64,000 bases of DNA from Scalesia atractyloides (Eukaryota; Streptophyta; Magnoliopsida; Asterales; Asteraceae), in contig CAMTDV010000030.1 in NCBI GenBank assembly GCA_947069175.1, positions 101,084,411 through 101,148,410 of the forward strand, in the 5' to 3' direction. The notes below the pieces were generated by a model. That model had not been told where the DNA came from. It ran no database searches and saw only the letters and a list, made by a program, of their open reading frames with translations. The position numbers were made by a program, and so were the translations under genes. Every line of letters starts with the position of its first letter. Within the stretch, counting starts at the first letter, position 1. Of the stretch, positions 23,201 to 35,360 are shown piece after piece.

Positions 23201-25265
23201 AAAAAAAAAAAAACAAAAAACAAAAACGTTTGAGTTAACGTCACTGGTAAGAGTGGTAGTTAGCGGTTTTAGACGAGATGAGAAAAATGCAACAAAAACC
23301 TACCGGTTTTGGGACCTGTGTCCTCGTTGATTTGATCTAAATGAACCTGTAAGTGGAGAAAACCATTGATATGTTAGTGATCCCATTGTTGGATTCGCTA
23401 TCGCTATATCTGACGTTATAACCTCAACAGCGTATCCTATGAATAGTTCCACGGTTTGCATTTTTTCTTAAGCTAACCAAGTCTTGTGTAAACCATTTTG
23501 TTCTCCAAGTAGATTTAGAGATCTTTTTAGCAACAAATGGTGTAATCCTCCAAACCAATGATTCAAAATGTTACATCGAATGAATGTATAAACATCGAGA
23601 GTTTTGTTTAATGTTGAAGACCTTTTTAGAGTGACACCTTAAACAAAACATCTTACTCTCTTGTCTATGTAGATCTTCTTGAAAGTTGAAACATAGATTA
23701 TATTAACTATTAAGAAGCATGAATGCAGTTACAGACTTGCAGCCTACTTCGAGAGCCCAAACTCACCATTTAGGAACTAGTTATCCGATTCGTTAATGTC
23801 TAAAAATCTGGCTTTTAAAGCATTTTGTTTGATTTGAGATGTTAGGAGTCGGTTGTTTAGGTTTGTGTGTTTGCTAGTTAGGAACTAGTTATATGATTGT
23901 TTGTTTGGATCTTCCGATTTGATTGGTGGTATTATCCTAAAGTACTTCTGTTATAAATACATCACAAAATGGAGTTATATATATAGTTCTGATGATGTGA
24001 TATCAAGTTAGTAACTGAAAATTTGGTTTTCAGGATTCTGTTGATTTGGTTTTTTGCAAACACACAAACCTAAATAACCGAATCCTGACACCTCAAATCA
24101 AACAAAATGCTGAAAACCAAAATTTCAGCTACTAACTTCTCAGCTTGCGTAACATACACATCACATTACCAAAACAACACATATCAAATTAGACGATGGA
24201 TCATTAAACCACCAATCAGATTATAAAATCCAAACAAATAATCAAATAACTAATTCCTAACTAGCAAACACACAAACCTAAACAACAGAATCCTAGCATC
24301 TCAATTCAAACAAAATGCGTAAAAACCACATTTACCACCATTAACGGATCAGCTTCCCTAACGCGTACATCACATATTCCACTCAACGACATAAAATCAT
24401 ATATCATTCCATTCTGTACTAACTTACCAACCTACCTAACACACACATCACATTATCTATATAAAAAACACTTATCAAACAATCAAACTAATCAGTTCCT
24501 AACTAGCAAACACACAAATGACAAACCTGATCCTACCATTTCAAATCAAACAAAATGCTTAAAAACCACATTTCTGACATTAACGAATCAGCTTCATCAA
24601 CACACACATCACATATTCCACACGACATATCACCAATTCATCATACAACATTCCGTTTCGCACTAACTTGTCCGCTTGCCTAACACACATATCACATTAT
24701 CAGAACAACACATATCAATCAATCAAACAAACAGTTCCTCACTAGCAAACACACAAACCTAAGCAACCCAAATATTTCAAATCAAACGAAATGCTAACAC
24801 ACATATCACGTTACCGGAACAACAACACATCAAATTAGAACATAAAATCAATAAACCACCACCAATCATATTCAAATTACAAGATCCAAAACAAACAATC
24901 AAAATAACCAATAACTAATTCCTAACTACCAAACACACAACCGAACCCTAACAACTCAAATCAAACAAAACGCTTAAAATACAGCATTTCAGACATGAAC
25001 GAATCAGCTTCATCAATACATAGTTAAAATCATACACACTAACTACAAAATAAACACATATCAGATCGAATATACGATAAATAATATGCAGAATATTTAC
25101 CAAATTAGGCTCAGAAAAGTAATAGAAATAGGAGATTCCACCGGAGATTGCAGCGATCGCTCCGACTGGAAACCGGAAATGCGATTGCGATTGCGATTGG
25201 GTACGGAATGTGTGGGAGAATGCGATGGGTGTAGCTTTGCTTAATCTTCTGAAGAAAGTCGACAT
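20270..25265 (-). CDS. CBR2: NADH-cytochrome b5 reductase-like protein, mitochondrial (12 exons)
   Basis: FAD-containing reductase passing electrons from NADH to cytochrome b5. Coding exons (minus): 25101-25265, 23304-23346, 23116-23191, 22962-23021, 22803-22853, 22033-22087, 21876-21946, 21728-21779, 21579-21656, 20698-20787, 20499-20612 and 20270-20395. The total is 981 nt, 326 aa, close to the ~328 aa of Arabidopsis At5g20080 (from memory). The N-terminus is basic and Ser-rich (MSTFFRRLSKATPIAF), with a hydrophobic segment VGAIAAISGGISYFYYF, fitting mitochondrial import and membrane anchoring. FAD motif RPYTPIS at 131-137, NADH site GGSGITPM at 194-201 and CGPPGMM from 287. The protein ends MVYKF. 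Intron 4 (22854-22961) starts GC, not GT (AAG|GCAAGT); the rest are GT-AG. Introns 1, 5 and 9 carry repeats. Frame is intact throughout. Confidence 0.95.
20846..21447. mobile_element. hAT-like element in reductase intron 9
   Basis: Starts TAGGGGTGAGCAAA and ends TTTGCACAACCCTA. The interior is rich in TTAACCGAACCG. Flanks CATCCTAA and CAACCGAA match at 6 of 8 positions, so the duplication is decayed. No ORF. Confidence 0.6.
22184..22767. mobile_element. TIR element in reductase intron 5
   Basis: Left end GAGCAAATATCATAAAAAAC followed by CTCACAAAAGTCAC. The right end is its approximate reverse complement (TTTTGTGAGAAAAAAAAGTA, ending TATGATATTTGCCC). Three internal copies of CTCACAGAAGTC(A/G)CTCAA occur near the left end. 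No clear TSD. Confidence 0.55.
23740..25060. repeat. Diverged satellite, partly inverted, in reductase intron 1
   Basis: A ~130-180-bp unit recurs several times: CCTAACTAGCAAACACACAAA, then AATCAAACAAAATGCTTAAAA, then AACGAATCAGCTTC and ACACACATCACAT. Copies are clearest near 24060-24180, 24240-24370, 24490-24610, 24730-24800 and 24910-25030. At 23815-23935 the unit is present in the opposite direction (TTTGTGTGTTTGCTAGTTAGG). Non-coding. Confidence 0.65.
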
Positions 25266-26929
25266 CTTCGGTGATGGAGTGATGACGAAAGTGAGATTTT
25301 GAGGGTTTCTAATTTGTTCAGTCTAATAATAATAATAATAATAATCGTATGTCATGTATTCCATTTTAAGGGTTTGTAGACTTCACACTAAAACGAGCCG
25401 AGCCAGATCGAGTGGTTTGTTTATTAGACAAACTTACTTTTAGACTTGAGTTCATGTTAGCTCGAGTAGTTTATGCATAGATTGGTTTGTTTGCACTCCC
25501 AGTTAGAGAGTTAGCCGGTTATACTGGTTAATTTGACTTTTTGACTTTAGCCGGTTAATTACTTTAACCGGTTTATTACTATAACCGTTTATTTTTTTAA
25601 CTGGTCCGTTTAATTATTTTAACTGGTTCGGTTATTACCATAACTGGTAATTTTTTAAACTGGTCTGGTTAATTACTTTAACCGGTTTATTACTATAACC
25701 GTTTATTTTTTTTAACTGGTCCGTTTAATTACTTTAACGGTTCGGTTATTACTATAACTGGTTATTCTTTTAACTGCTCCAGTTAATTACTTAAACCTGT
25801 TCAATTAATTAACTGGTTGTTTTTTTAACTGCTCCAGTTAATTACTTAAACCTGTTCAATTAATTAACCGGTTATTTTTCTTTTTTCTGAATTTTTCGGT
25901 TAACCGGTCTATCAAATAGAAAACTGGTTAATAACCGGTTCCTGTACTAAATACTTATTAATGGTTACTAACCTACAGTTAAAAATAACCACTAACTGAT
26001 TATTCCTAAATCAGTTATTAGCTGATTACGATTTCGGTTAATAACCGATTGTTTTGTGCACATCTACCCCTACTATCACTTGATGCATTATAAGGTTAGT
26101 GGCATAGCCACGGACAACAAAAACAAAACTATCCCCAAACTTTCCGACTTGATAAAAACGACCACTAAACTTTCAAGGTTGGCATTTACACCCCATATAC
26201 TTTCTAAAAGCTTTATAAAGTTCGCCTAGTTGAGTTCTAACTTTTCAAATTTAACACCCCCCCACACACACACCACCAACCACCACCCACACATGATTTT
26301 CGTTTCTTAGCTTAAAAGAAAAAAAAATATTTTCTCACTTAGTTATTTTTATGTACGTCTATCTAAATTCTTGTTTCTATATAAAATTTTTCAAAAACGA
26401 GTATGATCAAATATAATACATTTTTATGCTTATATTTTTGTACGTTTTCGGTTGGTCTACGTTTTGACGTAAATTGTGTTAAGAAAGACAGAACGGGGTC
26501 GGGTCAAATTTAATATGTTTTCGTTCGATGGTATAAATTCGAGTTATTATACGTTTTGACTCCGCTAAGTCTTGATGCAAAAGTAAGGGTGGTATAGGGG
26601 TTAGGTTGAACGCGCACTAAACAAACAAACTTTTTCATATCGTTAAAGCATCACATAACGTGCAGCCAGCTACAAAACATATAAGGCGTCTTTGTCGAAT
26701 TGTCGCAACACGCGATCTATAGAAACAATCTAGTTGTCTTACATTTAATAATACAAGCGTTAAGTATGAAAAAGGTTGATAATATTTTGAAGTTGTACAA
26801 AATTTATATTCTTTTTTGAACATTTTAATTCATAGTGGTTTGATCAATAAATATCGAGTGATGTGTTAATAATTGTTATTACTAAAATCAAGTTCGAAAT
26901 CGGCTAGTAGGCTAGAGCCAAGAGTATGA
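25266..26929. other. Intergenic with AACCGGTTA-rich hAT-like repeat
   Basis: An (AAT)n run lies at about 25325-25345, just above the reductase start. From 25500 to 26072 TTAACCGGTT/TTAACTGGTC motifs recur in direct order and the block ends TGTGCACATCTACCCCTA, a hAT-like terminus; a matching left end was not found. 26080-26930 shows nothing I can name. Confidence 0.5.
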
Positions 26930-27965
26930 TTAGACTCAAGTGATCTTAGTGTCATACAAGGCACAACTTCTCAGCCCGGCCCAGAAGTGAAACCATACAT
27001 GCATAATATTCTAACCTTGGTTCGATTCCAAAGTTAGCCATTGAATCAAAGTGGTCAAACCCATCTCTTACTAAACCCACATGGTCACAACTCACAAGCT
27101 GAAAGCACAGCTACACACGTGACATAGTTGGGACACATTAGTCATATAACATTCGTTTAAACGACTTTAAAGGTTCTTCAGCATCTCCATGTTGTGTGTA
27201 TGTGTGTTAATATCATCGAGTTCCAATGCACAATGTCTTTGCAAACTGTGGACTCAAATACATTTTAAACGTCTTTTTGTGCTTCCACATTTGGCGTACA
27301 TGTCTAATAACGCGTTTGTGACAAACGGGTCAAGGTTAAACCGGTTTCTAAAAGTTGTTTTGTTGAAGTGGTACCCAAACGGAAGGCTAGCAAGGTTGCT
27401 AGATGCTATAACTAGTGCCACAAACGTGTAATCGTTTGGTTTCTAACATGAAAGTTGCAGTTCTTGTTAAAGTTTTGAGAGTGGTTTTATTTTCTGATTT
27501 CTAGGTATACCCGAAAAGCATCACATTCCATACCACAATATTGCTTTCAGGCATTTCATCAAACATATAGCGTGCATCTAATATGGAAGAACATTTTGGG
27601 TATAAATCCATGAATTTGTTTGCTCAGTTCTAAAGGGAGTAACAAATCAGAAACGCCACGAAGAGTAACAAAACATTAACAGGCTTGGGTCAATGTTTTA
27701 ATAACTAACCTATGTAGCTGAGAACCCGTAATTACACTCCCTGACTGTGTGGCAATGCGAATAACACTAGCTAATACATACTCGTTTTTGGTTCCGTTAG
27801 ATTCTCTTTGGAAAATAAGATGCATCACTCAAGCTTCTCAACTGTATACATGTGTATTAGCAGAATTCTTCAAAGACCAAGTGCTTGTGTTTTCTCTCAG
27901 GCATTTCATCAAACAGCTTCCATGCATAGGCTAAATGGCCACTTTTTGAATAGCCAATTAACCAT
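26930..27965 (-). pseudogene. Decayed PPR gene remnant
   Basis: Reading the minus strand from 27965 down, successive frames give PPR pieces in the right order: GYSKSGHLAYAWKLFDEMPE, then ASVIRIATQSGSVITGSQLH, LDARYMFDEMPES, NIVVWNVMLFGY, FVTNALLDMYAKCGS, CKDIVHWNSMI, HGDAEEPLKSF, NYVTCVAVLSACE, GFDHFDSMANFGIEPR and LEYYACMVSLLGRAEKL. Several frameshifts and stops separate them. The order and wording are those of a PLS-type PPR and the remnant ends at the E-domain entry. It is not the same reading as the intact gene at 1-2256. Certainly non-functional. Confidence 0.8.
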
Positions 27966-28039
27966 TAAACACTAGCCATGAATTAGTTTTACTATTGCAT
28001 GATTTCACATTGCAAATGGCTGCATCTAACCTTGTTATA

Positions 28040-28375
28040 TGCAGTGGCACAATTTTTTTCTAGTGGGTTCCTATATAGGTTTTCACTATAAATTATATAT
28101 GTTCTATATAGGTTCACACTAAAAATTAAACCAAGTGGATTTCTTGGAACCCGGTCTTACCATACTAGATCCGCCCCTAAGTGTGGCAGAACTAGAGCTT
28201 TTTTATCGGGGTCATCATAGTACTCTTTTCACTACCAGCTACAACTAAAAGGTCCGAATCATGTTTTTTTTTCTCTAAAAAGTTCACATTGTTTTTATAT
28301 AAAAACCCAACATATTCCTGTGAAAGACCGATTAGCAGACCCTCTTGACCTGTGGTTCCGCCCCCGGTTACATGT
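28040..28375. repeat. hAT-like MITE fragments
   Basis: 28043-28171 starts GCAGTGGCACAA and ends TAGATCCGCCCCTAAG. 28186-28372 ends GGTTCCGCCCCCGG. Such CCGCCCCT ends are common in plant hAT MITEs. No target duplications were confirmed. Confidence 0.35.
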
Positions 28376-28395
28376 TTTCTCATTAACTAAATCAA

Positions 28396-28936
28396 GGCAA
28401 ATTGGAAATAAATAATTCCAACTAACTCAATTTGGCCGATAATAATTCCAAGTCAGTTATTGGCCGATAATAATCTGAACTGGTCAATTTTTTTTTGTAA
28501 AATAGTCCGTCGTTAAAATAGCTTAACGAAGTTAAGTTTTTTTTTTTTTCTGAATTACAAACCGATGTTTTAGGGCTTTTGATCAGAACGAGGATACGAG
28601 TCGATTAATGTAAAATTACCTCTAAATATTGCCCCAACCCAATAAAAAGGTGCTTTAATTCGGGTGTTTAAACTTCCAATTAATAAAAATCAAGTTATTT
28701 CAAGCACAATTTCAAGGTAAGTTTTACATCAATCGACTCGTATCTTCGTTCTGATCAAAAGCCCTAAAACATCGGTTTGTAATTCGGAAAATACCTTAAC
28801 TCCGTTAAGCTATTTTAACGGCAGACTATTTTACAAAAAAAAATTGACCAGTTCGGATTATTATCAGCCAATAACTGACTTGGGATAATTATCGGCCAAA
28901 TTGAGTTAAAAGAGATTATTTATTTCCAATTTGCCG
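28396..28936. mobile_element. Mutator-like MITE with long terminal inverted repeats
   Basis: Arms of roughly 200 bp: the left begins GGCAAATTGGAAATAAATAA and the right ends TTATTTATTTCCAATTTGCC. Inside, CCGATGTTTTAGGGCTTTTG and its reverse complement also pair. Flanked by TAAATCAA at 28388-28395 and 28937-28944; counting one more base gives a 9-bp duplication with one mismatch. Long arms and TSD fit Mutator-like MITEs. No ORF. Confidence 0.75.
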
Positions 28937-28944
28937 TAAATCAA

Positions 28945-29716
<772 letters not shown>

Positions 29717-30767
29717 AGCTTTCTTGTAAGAACATGAGTATAGAACACCATATTTGTTGTGTAGATAGTATATACACCAAATCTAAGGAAACTTTTGTAT
29801 ATGTATTTGATGGTTTATCCATCAAATATATATGCACCAAGACTATGTCTTTATTCTATTGCTACATGGTGTTAGGTTGATGGACCATGTTTGTGGGAGA
29901 TTTTTTATTTTGCGGTTGAACTAAAAAACCAATGAGTTGGGTCGAACCGGATTTGCAAATTGGTTGGGTCGAACTTGGTTCAAAAGAATTTGTGGCACCC
30001 CAAATGTTGAAAGAAATGATGAAACTTCTTAAAAATGGTTTAGAGATAAAATCAAACTTAATTGAAAAGTTATAAATGTGAGTCTCAAGTTTCAAACTTG
30101 AGACATTTGATAATTACCAACTTATCTACCATCATAACTATGACTATATGTATATATACATACTTATATGTTTATCATAGCACATGTAGACATAATTAGC
30201 TTCATTCGAGACCACCCATCGAAACATAGAAAACAACCACATATTTTGTGAAAGAACGGTTTTGTTCTTGAAGATGACACATTGTCGGGTCAGCACTTAC
30301 AAATCCGATTATAAATATATATTTAAATATGTTTAATTAAGAAACAGTATAACCGTTGACATATAAAAAGAGGAATTTAAGCAATGTGTTGCATTATGAG
30401 GAACTTATTCTTATATGGAAGACAATAAAATTCTGTATGTTTTGATACTCGTTTCTTGGTGCATACGAACCTAACAAGTGTGCATATGAATAGTTCTATC
30501 ATCTATGTGTGTATGCAGTGTATGACTGTATGCTTACGTGGAGTCCATGTCATCTACAAGTGGGCCATCCATGTGAGAGAAATGGATATATAAACCTTTT
30601 GGTTATATAATAATGCAAAAATGGAATCATGGGGGTATTTTTGGGAAGTTTGAACCAAGATATATATGAACTTCAAAGCAAAACAAAAATAGGTGATGAA
30701 AATTTGAGCCCTTTTATTGTGCCTATGGAACAACCATCCACCAACACTGATTTTTAATAATATATTA
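29717..30767. other. Intergenic, weak local duplication
   Basis: No gene seen. 30370-30620 shares GAACTTATTCT and GG(C/G)C(A)ATCCATGTGAGA stretches with 34480-34680, suggesting an old duplicated block. Confidence 0.4.
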
Positions 30768-30776
30768 TTGAGTAAA

Positions 30777-31131
30777 TGAATAATGGATTTAATAATCTAA
30801 ACTTTTAGTTGTTGGCCGGCAACGGTCCTAACTTCAAAAATAATTGGTGATGGTCCCAACTTTTCACATATTGTAAACAAATGGACTTTTATTAAAAAAA
30901 CCTTAATTTCTTTTTGTCTTTTTATCCTTTTCGGTTTAGTAAAGGTCTAATGGTTTACATTATACGAAAAAGTTGCCGAAAAGGATAAGGAGATAAAAAG
31001 AAATTAAGGTTTTTTTAGTAAAAGTTCATTGGTTTACAATATACGAGAAGTTTGGACCACCGGTTATTTTTTAAGTTGGGACCATTTCTGGCCAATGACT
31101 AAAAGTTTGGATTATTAAAATCCATTATTCC
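30777..31131. mobile_element. 355-bp foldback MITE with 9-bp TSD
   Basis: Left end TGAATAATGGATTTAATAATC. Right end GATTATTAAAATCCATTATTC. Flanked by TTGAGTAAA at 30768-30776 and 31132-31140, a perfect 9-bp duplication, as made by Mutator-like transposases. Nearly the whole element folds back on itself, around AAAAAGACAAAAAG-type arms. Confidence 0.85.
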
Positions 31132-31140
31132 TTGAGTAAA

Positions 31141-31320
31141 CTGTTATTTTGGTCCCTGAGGTTTGTCACTGTTGCCACTTTAATCCAAATTTGAAACCTT
31201 TTCCATCTGGGTCGCTGTGGGTTTTTTTGTCATTTTGGTCCAAAAATGAAATCAACTCATATTTCTCAAATTAAATCCTGGTATTTTGTCCTTTTTATTA
31301 GGGGTAAAATGGTCATTATA
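31141..31320. repeat. Plant repeat with TTTTGGTCCCTGAGGTTTG motif
   Basis: The motif and its TTTTGGTCCAAAAATGAAA companion are common in dispersed plant TIR elements. Ends were not fixed. Confidence 0.4.
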
Positions 31321-31631
31321 AGTTTTATTATAACAAATTATATCTGTGTCTTTTTACTCTAATATATTTAAATTATAAAAAACATTAATATATATCCTAA
31401 CTCTTTATTTTTAACTCATCTTCAATCTTGAAACCCAAGACCTGCAAATCAGTTAATCATCTTTTCCATAAATCAGTTAAAGCAAGTAAACGTGTTCTTG
31501 TTGTACATAAATCCCTCCACTATTTATCACATATCACAAAAAAAAATTTACAAAGTAAAAATGAAAAGAAAAGAATTAGTGTGCTGCAAAATAAATCTTG
31601 CACATAAACATCATACATATATATATATAGG

Positions 31632-32838
31632 ACAAGGATCCGTTAGGAACCACCCTTTATTGCGAGAACCACAAGAACCAGTGTGAACACAAACAGTAAT
31701 ACCTAAAAAAGCCAAAAAATACCAATTTTTTGTTTTTTTTTATATTTTTTTTGAAAAAGTCGCTATATTTACTCAACAATAAAAAAAATTTCAAAAAAAA
31801 AAATTGAGTACCAACTATCCATGCACATGTGCATTTTCGTCATTTCTTTGACAAATTCCATAATATATTACAAACATTAGACAATTGTATTTTCGTTTAC
31901 ACTACCATGTGTAACACACTACTTTTTACGTTACTAATATTAGCAATGCACATGTGTATCTATATATATCAACATGAAATATAGTGTTTTGGTACACTAA
32001 TTTGAATACATTTTCTCTTTCATCTATCATACCATCCATAATACACTACCATGCAAATGTGCATTTTCATCATTTCTTTGACAAATTCCGTAATACATTA
32101 CAAACATTAGACAATTGTACTTTCATTTACACTACCATGTGTAATACACTACTTTTTACGTTACCAATATAAGAAATGCACATGTGCATCTATATGTATC
32201 AACATGAAATAAGGTGTTTTGGTACACTACTTTGAATACACTTTCTCTTTCATCTATCATACCATCCATAATACACTTCCATTACCTCCTACCATCCATA
32301 ATACAATACCATTACCTCCTACTATTTATAACACAATACTAATACCAATACTTTCACTTTATTACATGTATATCAACACCGTTTATACCATCCAATCAAC
32401 ATATTACATCATAAAGTGACAATTATAATGAACCCATCAACCACTAGATATAACTAAATATATATGATCCTACTTAATCATTCAAAATCACAAACTTTTT
32501 GTAACAAAACACGGTATATAATTGTTATACATAATGATGTATATGTGCATTTAATGTAAAATTGAGTGTATTATGGATGATATTGTAAATTAAAGTGCAA
32601 TTGTCTACTAGTGATAACGTATTACTGAATTTGTGGAAGTTATGATACATATGCACATGTGCATGGATAACTGTTACTCGAAAAAAAAGGTTTTTTTTGG
32701 TAACGAAATATAATGATTTTTATTAAAAAATACTAAAAAAAATTTGAGTGCTTTTTTGATTTTTTTAGATTTTATTTTGCAATAAAGGTGGTTCTCGCGG
32801 TTCTCACAATAAAGATGGTTCTCGCATGAACCTTACAT
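31632..32838. mobile_element. ~1.2-kb inverted-repeat element inserted in a TA tract
   Basis: The left end contains GTTAGGAACCACCCTTTATTG and GCGAGAACC. The right end carries the reverse complement (CAATAAAGGTGGTTCTCGCG, GGTTCTCGCATGAACC). Both sides abut TATATATATA. A second inner inverted pair surrounds ATCCATGCACATGTGCAT (31817, 32660). A direct tandem duplication lies inside. No ORF. Superfamily unclear (Mutator-like is possible). Confidence 0.65.
31820..32280. repeat. Two-copy tandem duplication (~230 bp unit)
   Basis: Both copies contain TTTCTTTGACAAATTCC, TTACAAACATTAGACAATTG, ACACTACCATGTGTAA and GAAATGCACATGTG-like motifs, ending TCATCTATCATACCATCC. Copy starts are near 31822 and 32051. 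Confidence 0.75.
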
Positions 32839-33164
32839 ATATATATACTAATTCACGAGAGAAGTGCTTTTGCTTAAAGTCCAGGATGTGTGTTCAACAA
32901 CGACAGCGTTTTAACCCCATCCTCTTTCCCAACGGATCTGCAATTTCACAGATCTAATTCAAACGTGAGGTGAGGCGATGCAAACACGATTTTACAGTTT
33001 TGATTCAAACATGAGGCGAGAGGATTCAAACGCGATTTTAAAGATATGATTGAAACGCGATTTTACATATCTGATTCAAACGATGGGGTTCTTATGTAAT
33101 ACACAACTCTCTAACTACTATATATAAAAAGAATATTCCAAAATTGAACACACAATGGCTATTT

Positions 33165-33490
33165 GGCGCATTGCATGACTTGTAGATTCCTAACAATTAT
33201 TGAAGGACAAATGGCTCAATTATTCTTTCAAACTCCCTCTAATCTTTTCTTGAAATATTCATCTTGTCCAAAGATTGCTGCTGACTAGGATTCTTCCACA
33301 CCCAATCCTAGGTTTACACTCAACTCTTGGAATCAACTTAATTAAGCATTACAATTTACATGTCAGCAGCAAAATATTTACAAGTTGATGGGAACCTTTT
33401 TAGTGACCATTTATTTATTTATATTGGTCCTCCATATAAGTATATTCTGATTTTGGGAATCTTACAATCAACATAATTTCTCTTGTACCC
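33165..33490. repeat. Duplicated intergenic block, copy A (partner 55095-55420)
   Basis: Shares GACTAGGATTCT, TAGGTTTACACTCAACTCTT, GGAATCAACTTAATTAAGCA and TCCTCCATATAAGTATATTC with the second block in the same order. Non-coding. Confidence 0.8.
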
Positions 33491-33839
33491 ACAAGGGAGG
33501 TATGACATACCCATAATCACTTACAGCATGAAAACACACAATATGACCAACACTATATGCATCTCTCTCTCTCCAATTATACACACACACATAGACCAAC
33601 ACTAACAACTACTAACAATATACACACAATATGACCAACACTACATGCATCTCTCTCTCTCCAATTATACACACACACATAGACCAACACTAACTACTAT
33701 TAACAATATACACACACATAGACCAACACTAACTACTACTAACTATTACGCTACTTTTTTTCTTAACGACAAATTTGTTTTAATCTCTGTCATCTGTGGG
33801 ACTTGAATCTAAGACATCTCCTCCCAAACCCAGGTGTTT

Positions 33840-34366
33840 AATGACTTTGTCTTTATCAATAGACCACTACCTGGTCCACCCCATTGTTATTGTATTACAC
33901 TAACTATATTCATTAATATGTGTTTTATGCTTTAAATTCACCGACAATATGGTGTGTGTTTTGATAGTTTCAAAAAAGAAAAATACATATGTATGTGTGT
34001 GCAAGTATTCATGCACAAATACAATTTCATATATAAATTATAAATATAAGATAGACGATCAACATGAAATCACGCGCGCGTGTGTATATATATATATCTA
34101 TATATAAACACACATCCCTCCTCTCATTCTAATTCTAAATCTAAATGTTAAAAAGCTTTGTCTTTACCTATTGACCCCCAGCCTATTGTTATTATATTAT
34201 GTTACATGTATTCATTAATATGTGTTTTATGCTTTAAATTCACTGATAATATGGTGTGTGTTTTGGTAGTTAAAAAAATAAAATAAAATAAATACACATG
34301 TATGTGTGTGCAAGTATTCATGCACAAATACAATTTCACATATAAATTATAAATATAAGAAAGACG
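33840..34366. repeat. Two-copy tandem duplication (~300 bp period)
   Basis: 33907-34054 and 34207-34366 share TATTCATTAATATGTGTTTT, ATATGGTGTGTGTTTTG, GTGTGCAAGTATTCATGCAC and AAATTATAAATATAAGA in order. Preceded at 33541-33735 by a shorter repeat (ATAGACCAACACTAAC). Non-coding. Confidence 0.8.
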
Positions 34367-34929
34367 ATTTAGACTTATATAAAAGACGCGTAAGTTAATG
34401 TTTTGCTCACATAGAGTGAATATTTAAGGGAACTTGAATTATTGACATTAAATAATTGTAAGTGAAAAAGAATAGAATCTTGTATTGGTGCATTGTTGTT
34501 CTATAAAGAACTTATTCTCATAAAGAAGGGAAGAAATAACTTTAGTTTGTTTTTACCACAAATAGTCTTAATTACTTGCAACTATATAAACCCACATAGT
34601 GTTATTACAATGTACGAATATACATATCATCTCATGAGTGGGGCAATCCATGTGAGATTGCAATGGGGGACGATAAAAGAAAGGGTAAATCACGATAATA
34701 GCCAAGAATTGGTCAACTTTTCTAAAATAGTCATTTCCGTTTCAAGAATATGACACGGCTCAAAAAATCCCTTTAAATTAACCAACCAATGGTTGCCATG
34801 TGTCCGTTTGTTCCTTCAGTCTCTCTCTCTGTCATCTCCCTGTTTATCTGGGGTTTTTTAGATGTCACTCTTTGTCATCTCCACTGAATTCTTAAACTTC
34901 AAATTCTTGTATTTGACTCTTCTATCTTC

Positions 34930-35150
34930 TTCTTCTTCACCAAACACCACCACCACCCTCAACGAGCACCACCACCCTGCAACCAACCACCACCCTCCAC
35001 AAAACATAACCACCACCGTAAACCACACCACCTCACCGAGCACACACCTGCAACCAACCACCACCTCACCACACATCCACCACCTTCACCGAGCACCACC
35101 ACCCTGCAACCAACCACCACCCTCCACCCACCACATCCACCACCTTTACA
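34930..35150. repeat. CCA/CAC-rich low-complexity tract
   Basis: Imperfect repeats of ACCACCACCCT and GCAACCAACCACCACCCTCC. Open in several frames on both strands only because of composition. Confidence 0.75.
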
Positions 35151-35360
35151 TTAAAGTGGATGAAGAAATTGTTGTCTATGCATACACAAATATATACACT
35201 ACAAATATTTATAGAGAAAGAATAGATAGATATAGGGTGTTTGTGTGTGGGTTGGAGTAAAAAAGAAACAAGTTCAGTCAGAGAGAGATGAGGAAAAGGA
35301 TGAGAGAGTGGGGAGGTTCGATGCAAATGAAGTGATGGTAGGCCACCGCCATGGATAGAG

